From: Thalassococcus arenae
GTDB lineage: Bacteria > Pseudomonadota > Alphaproteobacteria > Rhodobacterales > Rhodobacteraceae
Direction of reading: 5' to 3'
DNA: 64,000 nt
Assembly: GCF_019104745.1 (NCBI RefSeq)
Contig: NZ_JAHRWL010000002.1
Location: forward strand, 1,103,103-1,167,102
Shown: positions 36,545 to 45,730 of the stretch, in pieces
Layout: each line of letters opens with the position of its first letter
Numbering within the stretch: position 1 is the stretch's first letter
Notes under the pieces: generated by a model
The model's input: only the letters and a program-made list of their open reading frames with translations
Databases searched by the model: none
What the model was told of the DNA's origin: nothing
Translations under genes and position numbers: made by a program

Positions 36545-38095
36545 TCAAAGCAACCACTCCACCGGCAGCAACCCTATCAAGACGATGGCGACCTGTTGAA
36601 ACCAGCTTGCGCCGGGCTCTTCCTGATAGATCACAGTTGTATCGTCTTCGAGGAGTTCAAGCCAGATCATCTTGTTTTCGGGCGTCAGTTGCGGCCGGTA
36701 ACTGACAGTTTCTAGGTGATCGTCAAAGCGCTCGTTCGACTCCGCCGCGAGAGTTGAACTATCGATCAGAAAACCCATTTCACAATTCAGCATGGCAGAG
36801 CGTGGGTCAAAATTGAACGATCCAATAAAGACACGCTCTCCGTCGACAGCGAATGTCTTTGCGTGCAGACTGGCCCCCGACAGGCCAAACGGCAAAATCT
36901 GCAAATCGGCTTCGGGCGACGTATCGCCGCGCAGTTTCAGCTCATAAAGCGAAATGCCCGCTTCCAGCAATTCCCGCCGATACTTGGTGTATCCAGCATG
37001 AACCATCAAAACATCGGTGGTATTCATCGCATTCGTAAGAATACGAATGTCGATACCTGCGTCTGACAGGTCTGTGAGATACGTGGCTCCTTGCGCGCCC
37101 GGCACGAAATAGGCGGACACCAGATCCAGCCTGTTTTCGACACTCCCGAGTATCTCGCCCAACTGGGTAATCATCAGCTGATCACGTGTTGCGATCCCTC
37201 GCCCTTTTGCCGGATCATCGGCGATAAGCCGAACGGTCGTCCACTCAAATGGTATCTCGCCATTTGCATGTCGGTCCACACTGCTTTGCAAATCTCCCAA
37301 GAGCGTGTCTGCCTCAGGCGTCGAAAAAACGTCGGCGACACGGTCTTCGAATGCCGCTAGGTCGCCCTCACCGTCGATGATCGTATCGACCCCGAAGACC
37401 GATGCGCTGTTCCAGTAGGCGTCGAACATATCAGCTGTTTCCGGAACCACGGCGCCCGTCGCCAGTACGTCCAAGTCAATATAGAAGGTATCATCACCAA
37501 CGTCGAAATATTCATCGCCGATGTTCCGACCACCGACAATTGCGATGGCCCCATCGACGATGAAGGATTTGTTGTGCATCCGCCGGTTCATACGGAAAAA
37601 ATCGAACGCATATCCAAGCAACTTAGGGCTGCGCACTGTCGATGGATTGAAAAGGCGTATTTCAAAATTGGCCTGCGTGTTCAGCGCGGCCATGAAGTTA
37701 TCCATATCCGGCACGCCGTTGTCGTCCAGCAACAAGCGCACATGCACGCCGCGCTGCGCCGCCTGATACAGCGCGTTCAGCAAGATGATGCCAGACGTGT
37801 CGTCCTGCCAAATGTAATACTGGGCATCGATCGACTGTTCAGCGACAGCCGCAAGCTCTAACCGGCTTGCAAGCGCATCCTGTCCGCTTTGAAGGGCAAT
37901 GACGCCGGACAAGCCGGGTTGCTGATCGGCTGCATCCACGAAAGACGCACCAAGATTGGTTTCCGGATCAGCGGGAATAGCGGCACTGACTTGGCGGGCC
38001 GAGATGTCGGGCAAAGGGAAAAGAACCCGCGCCACAACGACAAAAACAACGAAAGAGGCGGCCAGCGCGGCGAGGATTTTCAACGTGCGTTTCAT
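36545..38095 (-). CDS. Membrane-anchored phospholipase D / cardiolipin-synthase-like protein
   Basis: A 516-residue PLD-superfamily protein with two complete HKD motifs: HNKSFIVDGAIAIVGGRN (about 175) and HAKTFAVDGERVFIGSFN (about 408). An N-terminal membrane helix (about 7-28) anchors it. This arrangement is typical of cardiolipin synthase or other phosphatidyltransferases acting on membrane lipids at the periplasmic side. The spacing DQYYIW-like (SIDAQYYIWQDDTSG) also fits. The gene has lower GC than the flanks. It is separated from the cytochrome gene by 130 bases. Confidence 0.88.
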   Translation of the reverse strand: MKRTLKILAALAASFVVFVVVARVLFPLPDISARQVSAAIPADPETNLGASFVDAADQQPGLSGVIALQSGQDALASRLELAAVAEQSIDAQYYIWQDDTSGIILLNALYQAAQRGVHVRLLLDDNGVPDMDNFMAALNTQANFEIRLFNPSTVRSPKLLGYAFDFFRMNRRMHNKSFIVDGAIAIVGGRNIGDEYFDVGDDTFYIDLDVLATGAVVPETADMFDAYWNSASVFGVDTIIDGEGDLAAFEDRVADVFSTPEADTLLGDLQSSVDRHANGEIPFEWTTVRLIADDPAKGRGIATRDQLMITQLGEILGSVENRLDLVSAYFVPGAQGATYLTDLSDAGIDIRILTNAMNTTDVLMVHAGYTKYRRELLEAGISLYELKLRGDTSPEADLQILPFGLSGASLHAKTFAVDGERVFIGSFNFDPRSAMLNCEMGFLIDSSTLAAESNERFDDHLETVSYRPQLTPENKMIWLELLEDDTTVIYQEEPGASWFQQVAIVLIGLLPVEWLL

Positions 38096-38226
38096 GCTTG
38101 GCTGATAGACCTGAACTGGATCAAATCATACTGGCTTGCGCGACAGGAGACACGACGTCGGCCCGACAAGCCATTTGAAAAAACTCCAACACCACTTCAG
38201 CAGAAGCCGTGATTTCGCTTTCCTCG

Positions 38227-38763
38227 TCACGCCATCCGTCCAAGGACCTCATCACGCTTGATGAAGTGATGCCAGATCACCGCGGCTGCGATATGTCCAA
38301 TCACCAACGCGGCCAGGATCCACCCCAATGTGCCGTGCCATTCCGAGATCGTCTTCGTCCAGGCAATTGCGACGTCGCGCGCCTGAAAAATTTGGATGCC
38401 GAGATAGCTGAAGCCGCGCGTGCCGCCAGCGGCCCCGATGACCTTGATCGCAGGGACGATCATCATGAGCGCATATAATCCCGCATGTCCGGCCTTAGCC
38501 GCATACCCCATCGGACCGGACTCCGTCGGGCGCTTGCTAAGGTTCAAAAGCCCCCACACACCGCGCAACAGCACCAACAGGAGCAGCGTCACGCCCAGAT
38601 CGACGTGATACGTCCAAAGCGTATCGCGCAGGGCGTTTTCGCGCGGCAGGGCCCAGTGTGCAGCGGCTGAAGCAAATTGGGTGGCAAATAATGCGGCCAT
38701 GCTCCAGTGAAACGCGCGGCTTATAAGGCCGTAACGGTCAGGGCTGTCGGTCAATCTGGTCAT
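38227..38763 (-). CDS. Cytochrome b561-type di-haem membrane protein
   Basis: A 178-residue protein with four membrane helices and the haem-ligand His residues expected of bacterial cytochrome b561: H in SRAFHWSMAAL, H in WTYHVDLGVTLL, H in SEWHGTLGWILAALVIGH. It probably passes electrons between quinol and a periplasmic acceptor. The start at 38763 (MTRLTDSPDRYG) fits the family better than an upstream in-frame start at 38793. The gene follows the secreted-protein gene by 123 bases on the same strand. Confidence 0.88.
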   Translation of the reverse strand: MTRLTDSPDRYGLISRAFHWSMAALFATQFASAAAHWALPRENALRDTLWTYHVDLGVTLLLLVLLRGVWGLLNLSKRPTESGPMGYAAKAGHAGLYALMMIVPAIKVIGAAGGTRGFSYLGIQIFQARDVAIAWTKTISEWHGTLGWILAALVIGHIAAAVIWHHFIKRDEVLGRMA

Positions 38764-38886
38764 TGAATGTGTCCGTCTTTTGAAAGGTCTCATTTGATAC
38801 GCGGCCGCACGATACTTCCGTCACGCCACCACTGGTTGCTGGGTCGCCGTGACTGAACGCAAGGGCCCCCGGAAACCGAAAGAAGG

Positions 38887-39426
38887 TTACTCTCGAATGA
38901 CCCATTGCTTGAAGGCCGGGTCCAGATCGGCACAGGCCGAGAGTATGAGATCGCGGGACTGGAAGGGGCCGGCGTCGTCGATGGTCGGCGCGACGGTCAC
39001 GCATTGCGAAGGGTCTGAAGCCAGGGAGAGTTCCATGTTGGTATCGTCGTGTACGAACAGCTGGGCCGCATCAGCTGCGTCGCAGGCGATCAGACCGAAG
39101 GGGTTTTCGGAATTGTTCGGCGCGTTATAGGCCATGCACATGCCTGTGTAGGTCGCCGATTGGATCAGGCCGCTGTCAGCCGTGTACGTGAAGAGCACGT
39201 CGTCACCGGTGGGCTTGCAGGAATGGGCGTGAAGCTGGTCGCTCACCCCCCGGCCTTCGGTGTCGATGCACCATCCGAGCATGGCTTCCTCGCCGAGGTT
39301 ATCGGCGAGGTAGATCACCGGCCCTTGGGTCTGGATGGTCGGAGCCTCGGCAAGCGAAACCTGGGGGATGGTCAGGCCCAATGCAGTGGCAATGAGGGCG
39401 GTGTGGATTGTGGTGCTGTATGTCAT
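38887..39426 (-). CDS. Secreted beta-trefoil (ricin-B-like) protein, coupled to ABC exporter
   Basis: A 179-residue protein with a Sec signal (about 1-26, ending QVSLAEA) and repeated W-C-I-D / C-x-x-Y / Q-W-V-I elements: GWCIDTEGRG, TGMCMAYNAPNNSENPFGLIAC, DPSQCVTVAP and QWVIRE at the end. These resemble the Q-x-W repeats of a ricin-type trefoil, usually a carbohydrate-binding fold, but the match is loose. Its start overlaps the stop of the ABC exporter gene (ATGA), so the two are made together. Its substrate is unknown. Confidence 0.6.
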   Translation of the reverse strand: MTYSTTIHTALIATALGLTIPQVSLAEAPTIQTQGPVIYLADNLGEEAMLGWCIDTEGRGVSDQLHAHSCKPTGDDVLFTYTADSGLIQSATYTGMCMAYNAPNNSENPFGLIACDAADAAQLFVHDDTNMELSLASDPSQCVTVAPTIDDAGPFQSRDLILSACADLDPAFKQWVIRE

Positions 39427-41312
39427 GGGGCAGTCCTTTCCAGGGTGTTCCGGGGTTCAGGGATGTCTCGTGGAGGTCGACCTTGCGCGCCGCTCTGGAG
39501 CTGCCAGTATCCGCCGCGCAACGCCATGAGTTGGTCATGCGTACCGGTTTCGCGCACGTTTCCGCTCTCCATGTAAATGATCATGTCCGCGTCGCGGATG
39601 GTCGACAGACGGTGCGCGATAACGAAGCTGGTGCGGCCCTCGCGCAGGTCGGCCATGGCGGTCTGGATCTGCAGTTCGGTGCGCGTGTCGACCGAACTTG
39701 TCGCCTCGTCGAGGATGAGGATCGGAGCGTCGAGCAGGAAGGCCCGCGCAATCGTCGTGAGCTGGCGCTGACCCTGCGAGAGGCTCCCGCCGCCGTTCTC
39801 CAGAACCGTGTCGTAGCCGTCCGACAGGGTGCGCACGAAGTCATCCACATGGCAGCGTTTCGCGGCGGCGATGACCTGCGCGCGGGTCGCATCCGGGCGG
39901 CCATAGGCGATGTTGTCATGCACCGTTCCGGTAAAGAGCCAGGTATCCTGCAACACCATCGCCATGGCGCGACGCAGATCCTTTCGGGACAGAGTGGCGA
40001 TGTCTTCGCCGTCCAGCCGGATCGTCCCGCTGTCGATCTCGTAAAACCGGATCAGAAGATTGACCAGTGTCGTCTTTCCCGCGCCGGTGGGGCCGACGAT
40101 GGCCAGCATCTGGCCCGGCTTCGCCTCGAGGCTGACATCCTCGAACAGCGGCTGATCGGGGATGTAGCGAAACCCGACATGCTCGAAGCGGACATCGCCC
40201 GTGACCGGCAGGGAGGGATGTGTCGTCACCTCCGTGTCGGTGGACAATTCGGGCGCGTCCAGCAGCTCGAAAACCCGTTCCGCCGATGCGAGGGCCGATT
40301 GCACCTGTGCGGCCATGCTGCCAAGCTGCGAGATCGGCTGACCTATCTGGCGGATATACTGGATGAAAGCCTGCACCCCACCGAGGCTCAGCGCACCCGA
40401 CAGAACCTGGAGCGCCCCGAAAACGACCACCACGATATAGGCGACGTTGTTCACGAACATCGTGGTCGGCTGGATCAGGCTGGCGAAGATCTGCGCGCGC
40501 ATGCTTGCCGCGGTCAGAGTGCTGTTTTTCTCGGCGAACTGCTGATCCACACGGTCGCGCGCGCCGAACACCCGGATCAGCGTCTGGCCGGTGAAGGTTT
40601 CCTCCACCAGCGCATTCAGGTGGCCGGTTTCACGCCATTGCTCGGCATATTTGGGCTGCGCCGCGTGGCTGAGCAAGCGCGTCGCCCCAAGCGAGACCCC
40701 AATGGCCACGAGCGCTGCGGCTGCCAGGGGAACAGACAGCCAGAGCATCATGGCCAGCACGCCGACAATCGTCATCAGCATCAGCATCGCCTGGCTGGCG
40801 ACCTGCTGCAGGTTCTGGATCATGTTGTCGATATCGTTGGTAAAGCGCGAAAGAACCTCGCCACGCGGCTGCGCATCGAACCATTTGAGCGGCACCCGCG
40901 ACAGCTTGGCCTGCGCGGCCTCGCGCAGATCACGCCCCATGTTCTGCACCAGATCGTTGATCAGCCACGCCTGAACGAAGTTGAGGCCCGAGGCGACGAG
41001 ATAGATCGCCGCCACAACCAGAAGCTGGCGCATGAGGGCCGACCACGTATAGCCGTCGCTGACCAGAAGGTCGGTTGCAAGGCCAAGCTGCCAGGGGCCG
41101 AGGGTGCTGCCGATCACGCTGCCGACGCTGAGCAACAGCGTGACGATCAGGATCTTGCGGTTGCTGCCAAAAGCCGTCCAGACCCGCCGCGCGGCATCGC
41201 GGGCGGCTTTCGGTTTCTCCCCGACGATCGAACCGCCGGGCGTTCGCGGCCCGGGGGCGCTGTCTTGTGTCCTTGAGACCGTTTCGAGTTTCGGCTCTGC
41301 GGCTGCGGTCAT
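39423..41312 (-). CDS. ABC exporter half-transporter with canonical ATPase site
   Basis: A 629-residue exporter: six membrane helices (about 50-340) then an ATPase domain with Walker A GPTGAGKTTLV, Q-loop VLQDTWLFTG, signature SLSQGQRQL, Walker B ILILDEATSSVD with the catalytic Glu, and switch His in VIAHRLSTIRD. Start at 41312 (MTAAAEPKLE) overlaps the partner gene by 4 bases; the longer upstream frame is the partner in another frame. Together they should form a heterodimeric exporter of the MdlAB/TmrAB kind. The substrate is unknown. Confidence 0.9.
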   Translation of the reverse strand: MTAAAEPKLETVSRTQDSAPGPRTPGGSIVGEKPKAARDAARRVWTAFGSNRKILIVTLLLSVGSVIGSTLGPWQLGLATDLLVSDGYTWSALMRQLLVVAAIYLVASGLNFVQAWLINDLVQNMGRDLREAAQAKLSRVPLKWFDAQPRGEVLSRFTNDIDNMIQNLQQVASQAMLMLMTIVGVLAMMLWLSVPLAAAALVAIGVSLGATRLLSHAAQPKYAEQWRETGHLNALVEETFTGQTLIRVFGARDRVDQQFAEKNSTLTAASMRAQIFASLIQPTTMFVNNVAYIVVVVFGALQVLSGALSLGGVQAFIQYIRQIGQPISQLGSMAAQVQSALASAERVFELLDAPELSTDTEVTTHPSLPVTGDVRFEHVGFRYIPDQPLFEDVSLEAKPGQMLAIVGPTGAGKTTLVNLLIRFYEIDSGTIRLDGEDIATLSRKDLRRAMAMVLQDTWLFTGTVHDNIAYGRPDATRAQVIAAAKRCHVDDFVRTLSDGYDTVLENGGGSLSQGQRQLTTIARAFLLDAPILILDEATSSVDTRTELQIQTAMADLREGRTSFVIAHRLSTIRDADMIIYMESGNVRETGTHDQLMALRGGYWQLQSGAQGRPPRDIPEPRNTLERTAP

Positions 41313-43093
41313 GCTGCGTCCTCCTCGGGCATGGCCTGCGAGTGGACGGTTTCCGCGTAGACGGGGCACTCCCGCATCAAGGTGTCGTGCGGCCCAAGGC
41401 CGACCATGCGGCCCTTCTCGATGACGAGAATCCGGTCGGCATCTTTGATCGAGGCCACGCGCTGGCTGACAATCACGGTGGCGGCATGGCTGACGGCCCC
41501 CCTCAGTGCCGCGCGCAGCTTGCGATCCGTCGTCTGATCGAGCGCGGAGAAGCTGTCGTCGAACAGATAGAGATCGGCATCGCACACAAGCGCCCGCGCG
41601 ATGGCGAGCCTTTGGCGCTGTCCACCGGAGAAATTGGCGCCGCCCTGCGCCACTGGCGCCCCGAGCCCTTCGGGCATGGCGCGGACGAAATCGGCGGCCT
41701 GCGCGATCTCCAGCGCTTTCCAGAGCGTGGCCTCGTCCGCCTGCTGGTTTCCAAGCCGCAGCGTATCCGCAACGGTGCCCGAAAAAAGGTAGGCCTTCTG
41801 CGGGACGTAGCCGATATGGGAGGAGAACTCCTGCGGCGCGATCTGCCGCAGATCGACGTCCCCCAGCGTGATCCGCCCGGTGCTGGGATCATTGAGCCGC
41901 GCGATCAGGTTGAGAATGGTGGATTTGCCCGAGCCCGTCGCGCCGATGATGCCCAGCACTTCGCCGGGGCCGAGATCGAAGCCGATCTCTTCGATGACCA
42001 TCGCTTCCGCGCCGGAATACCCGAAGCCCACGTCCTCGAGCCGCAGGGGCAGTCCGTCGCCACTTTGCGGCAGGGGCTTGGGATGCGCGCACGGCCCGAC
42101 TTCGATCGGGCTTTGCAGCAGCGTCGTGATCCGGTGGGCGCTGACAAGCGCACGGGGGAGCATGACGATCATCAGGCCCAACATCATCACGGCAATCAGG
42201 ATCAGCGCGACATAGGACAGAAAGGCGATCAGCGAGCCGATCTCCAGATCGCCCTCGCGCACCCGGCTGGCGCCGGCCCAGATCAGGGCGACGGATGTCA
42301 GCTGCATCACCGCCGTCAGCGATGGCATGATCATCGCCATCAACCGGCCGGACTGGATCGCCGTGTCGGTCAGGTCGGTGTTCGCCGTCTCGAAACGCGT
42401 GCTTTCCCGGGATTGTTGCAGAAAGGCGCGGATGACGCGGATGCCCTCGATCTGTTCGCGCAGGATGCTGTTCACACCGTCGAGTTGCCTTTGCATGCGC
42501 TGATAGAGCGGGATGGCCTTGAAGGTCAGAAACCCGATGATGCCCGCCAGGACCGGCACCGCGACCACCATCAGCCAAGAGAGCTGCACATCCTGCCGCA
42601 CCGCCATGATCGCACTTCCCACACCCATGATGGGGGCGACCACGATCATCGTGAATGCCATGATCAGCATCGACTGAACCTGCAGCACATCATTGGTGCA
42701 GCGGGTGATGAGCGAGCCGACGGTAAAGCCCTGCACCTGCGACAGGGCGAGGCTGTGCACCTTGCCGAACACATCGGCGCGCAGGCTCTGGCCGATCCGG
42801 TAGGCGACCGATGCGCCGAGAAAGACCGCCACGGCACTCAGCACGAGTTGTACCCCGGCGGCGATCCCCATGAGCCCGCCATAATAGCGGATGACCGAGA
42901 TGTCTGCGGCCGCGATCCCGGTGTCGATGACATCGGCGCTGAAGCTCGGCAAGAGCAGCGAGGCGGTCATCTGGCCCACCTGGCACAGCAACAGGGCAAG
43001 GAGGGTCCACCTGTGTTCCATGAACCTGTCGCGCCAGGTAAATGCGCCCGGGAGGCGAACGTCATCGCTTGCTGTATTTGTCGCTTCAATCAT
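41309..43093 (-). CDS. ABC exporter half-transporter with degenerate ATPase site
   Basis: A 594-residue partner of the preceding exporter. It has six membrane helices, Walker A GATGSGKSTIL and signature NFSGGQRQRLA. Its Walker B is DLYLFDDSFSALD, with Asp where the catalytic Glu should be, and the switch His is replaced (IVSQRVASIKD). That asymmetry is the hallmark of heterodimeric exporters with one inactive site. The start at 43093 was chosen because the upstream extension has no Shine-Dalgarno or family support. Confidence 0.9.
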   Translation of the reverse strand: MIEATNTASDDVRLPGAFTWRDRFMEHRWTLLALLLCQVGQMTASLLLPSFSADVIDTGIAAADISVIRYYGGLMGIAAGVQLVLSAVAVFLGASVAYRIGQSLRADVFGKVHSLALSQVQGFTVGSLITRCTNDVLQVQSMLIMAFTMIVVAPIMGVGSAIMAVRQDVQLSWLMVVAVPVLAGIIGFLTFKAIPLYQRMQRQLDGVNSILREQIEGIRVIRAFLQQSRESTRFETANTDLTDTAIQSGRLMAMIMPSLTAVMQLTSVALIWAGASRVREGDLEIGSLIAFLSYVALILIAVMMLGLMIVMLPRALVSAHRITTLLQSPIEVGPCAHPKPLPQSGDGLPLRLEDVGFGYSGAEAMVIEEIGFDLGPGEVLGIIGATGSGKSTILNLIARLNDPSTGRITLGDVDLRQIAPQEFSSHIGYVPQKAYLFSGTVADTLRLGNQQADEATLWKALEIAQAADFVRAMPEGLGAPVAQGGANFSGGQRQRLAIARALVCDADLYLFDDSFSALDQTTDRKLRAALRGAVSHAATVIVSQRVASIKDADRILVIEKGRMVGLGPHDTLMRECPVYAETVHSQAMPEEDAA

Positions 43094-43190
43094 GCCGAGA
43101 CGCGCCCTGTTCGGAGTTGGATTGCAGGGCTCTGCATGCGCGGCCACCGCTGTACAGGTGGCCCTGCGGGGGTTTGAAAAAGCCCGAAGG

Positions 43191-43916
43191 TCATTCGCGG
43201 AACCGTTGCTGAAAGTCGCGGATCCGCGCGGCGTTGACGCCCTGATCGCTGCGCCCGACCCGCGAGACGCCGCGCATGTCGATGCGGCTTCCGTCTTCAA
43301 GCGGCGTCACGACGACCACCACATCGTCCGCGAAATAGAAAACAGAGGTGCGGGCGGTGGCCTCGAAACGGAGACGGTCGGCGTCCGCGGCGACGATCTC
43401 CCATCCCATGTCCTGAGCGACCGTCAGCGCGCGCTGGAACGCCTCATCCGCGGAGAGGTCCGTTTCGAGCGACGCGATATCCGGATAGGCGGCGGCCTGC
43501 GCCTCGGCGAGTTCGGGCCCGCCATAGTCGAGCGTGTTGCTGGCTCCCGCGCGGGTGTCGTCCAGAACCTCGAAGAGCGGCGGGTTCACCGTGTCGGTCG
43601 AGATGTCGTGGATCGGTGCCGCGCGTGGTGCCGGGTTGAGCGTGCTAGCGATCATGGGGATCAAGAGAGCAATGCCAATGAACGCAGCCACGCCGCCGAG
43701 CAAGGCCTGTGCTTTTTCCCTGCGGACAAGATGAACGACCAGCGCAAGCAGCCCTGCACCCGCAATGACCGCCGCCAGCGGATTGAAATAGCTGCGATAA
43801 AGACCAAACCCCGTGATCGGCTCCCACAGCCCCAAACGCGCGCCAAACAGCATCAAGGCCGCAGCCGCTCCGCCGATGACCGCGGCGATTAGGACGATCG
43901 TTCCAACGTATTTCAT
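43191..43916 (-). CDS. DUF1499 membrane protein
   Basis: A 241-residue protein with three N-terminal membrane helices (about 5-25, 45-63, 70-90) and a C-terminal DUF1499 domain (about 120-241) containing WEIVAADADRLRFEATARTSVFYFADDVVVVV and the ending SRVGRSDQGVNAARIRDF. Function is unknown. It is 97 bases upstream of the ABC exporter pair on the same strand and divergent from a TetR gene, so it may lead that operon. Confidence 0.85.
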   Translation of the reverse strand: MKYVGTIVLIAAVIGGAAAALMLFGARLGLWEPITGFGLYRSYFNPLAAVIAGAGLLALVVHLVRREKAQALLGGVAAFIGIALLIPMIASTLNPAPRAAPIHDISTDTVNPPLFEVLDDTRAGASNTLDYGGPELAEAQAAAYPDIASLETDLSADEAFQRALTVAQDMGWEIVAADADRLRFEATARTSVFYFADDVVVVVTPLEDGSRIDMRGVSRVGRSDQGVNAARIRDFQQRFRE

Positions 43917-43949
43917 TCTCTGTCCAATCCGTGACTTGCAGTGTGAATA

Positions 43950-43966
43950 TTTGCTTGGTATGCAAA
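43950..43966. promoter_or_regulatory. Candidate TetR operator
   Basis: TTTGC (43950-43954) and GCAAA (43962-43966) form a perfect 5-bp inverted repeat with a 7-base spacer in the 78-base gap between the divergent DUF1499 and TetR genes. It is the best candidate for autoregulation of the TetR-RND operon and perhaps of the divergent exporter operon. Confidence 0.4.
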
Positions 43967-43994
43967 AGTTGCAGACTACGCAAGGTTTTGATGA

Positions 43995-44597
43995 ATGACA
44001 CTTTCGTTACGGGAAAGACGGCGGCAGGAAACTGCCTTCCAAATCCACAAAGCGACTTTGGAATTGGCCATGGAGAGTGGCCTTGAGGACGTGACAACTG
44101 ATGAGATTGCTGCGGCCTCCGGCGTCAGCACGAGAACCTTTTTCAACTATTATCCCAACAAGGAAGCCGCAGCGATCGGGCACCCACCGCCGTTTACCGA
44201 GGCGCAGATGGACGCTTTGCGCGATGGAACGGGGCCTTTGGCGGCAGACATCAAACAGTTCTTGGACAGCCACATGGAGGCTTTGTCGCAGAGAGCGGAC
44301 ATCCTTCGGATGGTTGGCAAAATCCTGCGATCAAATGAGAAAGCACGAGGGATCCTCGATGGCCTTCTAGGCGCCGAGCGTCGAAGGCTCACAGAGGCGC
44401 TGACTGGTCGCGTGGACAATCGTCAAACGGCGACAGCGCTGGCCGGTATCATCACTGCCACGATCGGAGCGGCGATTGCCCTTTGGGAACACGAAGAAGG
44501 TATTACTCTCGGCGCGGCAATGGATGCTGTTTGGCAGGCACAGATGGACGCCGCACGGCTCCTCTTGTCTTCAACCGGCGAGGAGACCGGAACATGA
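43995..44597 (+). CDS. TetR-family repressor of the RND efflux genes
   Basis: A 200-residue regulator. The helix-turn-helix (about 25-50) reads VTTDEIAAASGVSTRTFFNYYPNKEAA, a standard TetR/AcrR signature. The C-terminal ligand domain is not recognisable as to ligand. It overlaps the membrane-fusion gene by 4 bases and so is transcribed with the pump it probably represses. AAGG lies 10 bases before the ATG. Confidence 0.9.
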   Translation: MTLSLRERRRQETAFQIHKATLELAMESGLEDVTTDEIAAASGVSTRTFFNYYPNKEAAAIGHPPPFTEAQMDALRDGTGPLAADIKQFLDSHMEALSQRADILRMVGKILRSNEKARGILDGLLGAERRRLTEALTGRVDNRQTATALAGIITATIGAAIALWEHEEGITLGAAMDAVWQAQMDAARLLLSSTGEETGT

Positions 44598-45730
44598 AAA
44601 AGACATTCTACGTCATTGCGTCGATCGCCATCGTAGCGGGCGCATATCTTTGGGCTTTTGGTGTTCCTGACGCCTTTGCGCCCGGTGTGGGCAGCGAGGC
44701 ACCGGTATCGCAGGCTCCGGCTGGACCCGGGGGTCCCGGTGGACCTGGCGGCGGAGGCGCAACAACCGTCGTCTTGGCACCCCTGGAAATGCAGCCGTTC
44801 GAGGATTCATTCCGCGCGATCGGCAATTCCGAAGCGGTGAGGAGCGCGACCGTTACCTCCGATGTGTCTGGAAGAACAGTCTCGGTCGACCTGACTGCGA
44901 ACGCCGAGGTTTCGCAGGGTGATGTTCTTGTGCGGCTCGACGCGCGCGCTGCAACGCTGTCCCTTGAGACTGCGCAGAGCGAGCTGGAACAGGCGTCCGC
45001 CACGGTCGCCCGATACGAACGTTTACAACAATCGGGAAATTCCACGATTACGGATGTGACGCTCTCGGAAGCGCGGCTGGCGCTGCGCCTGGCAGAGGCA
45101 AATGTCGGGCAAGCCGAGCTCGCACTGGAAGACCGCACGATCCGTGCTCCGATTTCAGGGCGCCTTGGACTGAGCGACGTCAATGTCGGCGACTACCTCA
45201 CCGCCAATGACCCCATTATCACGATCGACGATTCGAGCGCGCTTTTGGTCGAATTCGAGCTCCCCGAACGCTCTGTCGGCTTCCTGTCACTCGGGCGCGA
45301 TGTCACGTTGGAAACGCCCTCGCTGACGGGGCGATTTTTCCAAGGCGAGATCGTATCCTTTGACAGCCGGATCGATGAGGTCACCCGCAGTGTGACCGTC
45401 AGGGCGCGTGTCGCGAATCCGGACGGAACACTCTGGCCGGGCATGACGTTCACCGCGCGGCTCAGCAACCTCAGCGAACCGCTTTTGGTGGTGCCGGCAA
45501 CAGCCATCACATGGTCCCGCGATGGTGCAAGTGTCTGGTACGAAGATGAGGGCCACGCGCAGAGCATCCCGGTCACGATCCTTCACCGCCGCGACGAGAA
45601 CGTCTGGCTGGACGCTGATCTGCCAGCGGGCACGATGGTTATCATTGAGGGCGCACACAAGCTGCGCCAGGGCGCTGCGGTCACAGATGCGAATGCCGAG
45701 CCGCAGCAGCCCGATCAGGAGTCGAAATGA
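44594..45730 (+). CDS. RND efflux periplasmic adaptor (membrane fusion protein)
   Basis: A 378-residue adaptor. An N-terminal membrane anchor (about 5-25) is followed by a Gly/Pro-rich linker (GGPGGPGGGG), a first lipoyl half (VSVDLTANAEVSQGDVLVRLD), a coiled-coil hairpin (LSLETAQSELEQASATVARY...), a second lipoyl half (IRAPISGRLGLSDVNVGDYL) and beta-barrel domains. It bridges the inner-membrane pump to an outer-membrane channel. No TolC-like gene is in this cluster, so a chromosomal one must be used. It overlaps the pump gene by 4 bases. Confidence 0.92.
   Translation: MKKTFYVIASIAIVAGAYLWAFGVPDAFAPGVGSEAPVSQAPAGPGGPGGPGGGGATTVVLAPLEMQPFEDSFRAIGNSEAVRSATVTSDVSGRTVSVDLTANAEVSQGDVLVRLDARAATLSLETAQSELEQASATVARYERLQQSGNSTITDVTLSEARLALRLAEANVGQAELALEDRTIRAPISGRLGLSDVNVGDYLTANDPIITIDDSSALLVEFELPERSVGFLSLGRDVTLETPSLTGRFFQGEIVSFDSRIDEVTRSVTVRARVANPDGTLWPGMTFTARLSNLSEPLLVVPATAITWSRDGASVWYEDEGHAQSIPVTILHRRDENVWLDADLPAGTMVIIEGAHKLRQGAAVTDANAEPQQPDQESK

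Noticed and set aside
36372..36599. 75-codon plus-strand frame in the gene-poor region, with a longer start-less extension upstream
   Set aside because: It runs into the convergent PLD gene, lacks a good ribosome site, and shows no motif; AT-rich DNA yields such frames by chance.
39408..43177. Very long plus-strand open frames opposite the ABC exporter genes
   Set aside because: They are antisense shadows of high-GC genes with full ABC motifs on the other strand; their products are low-complexity, rich in Arg, His and Asp.
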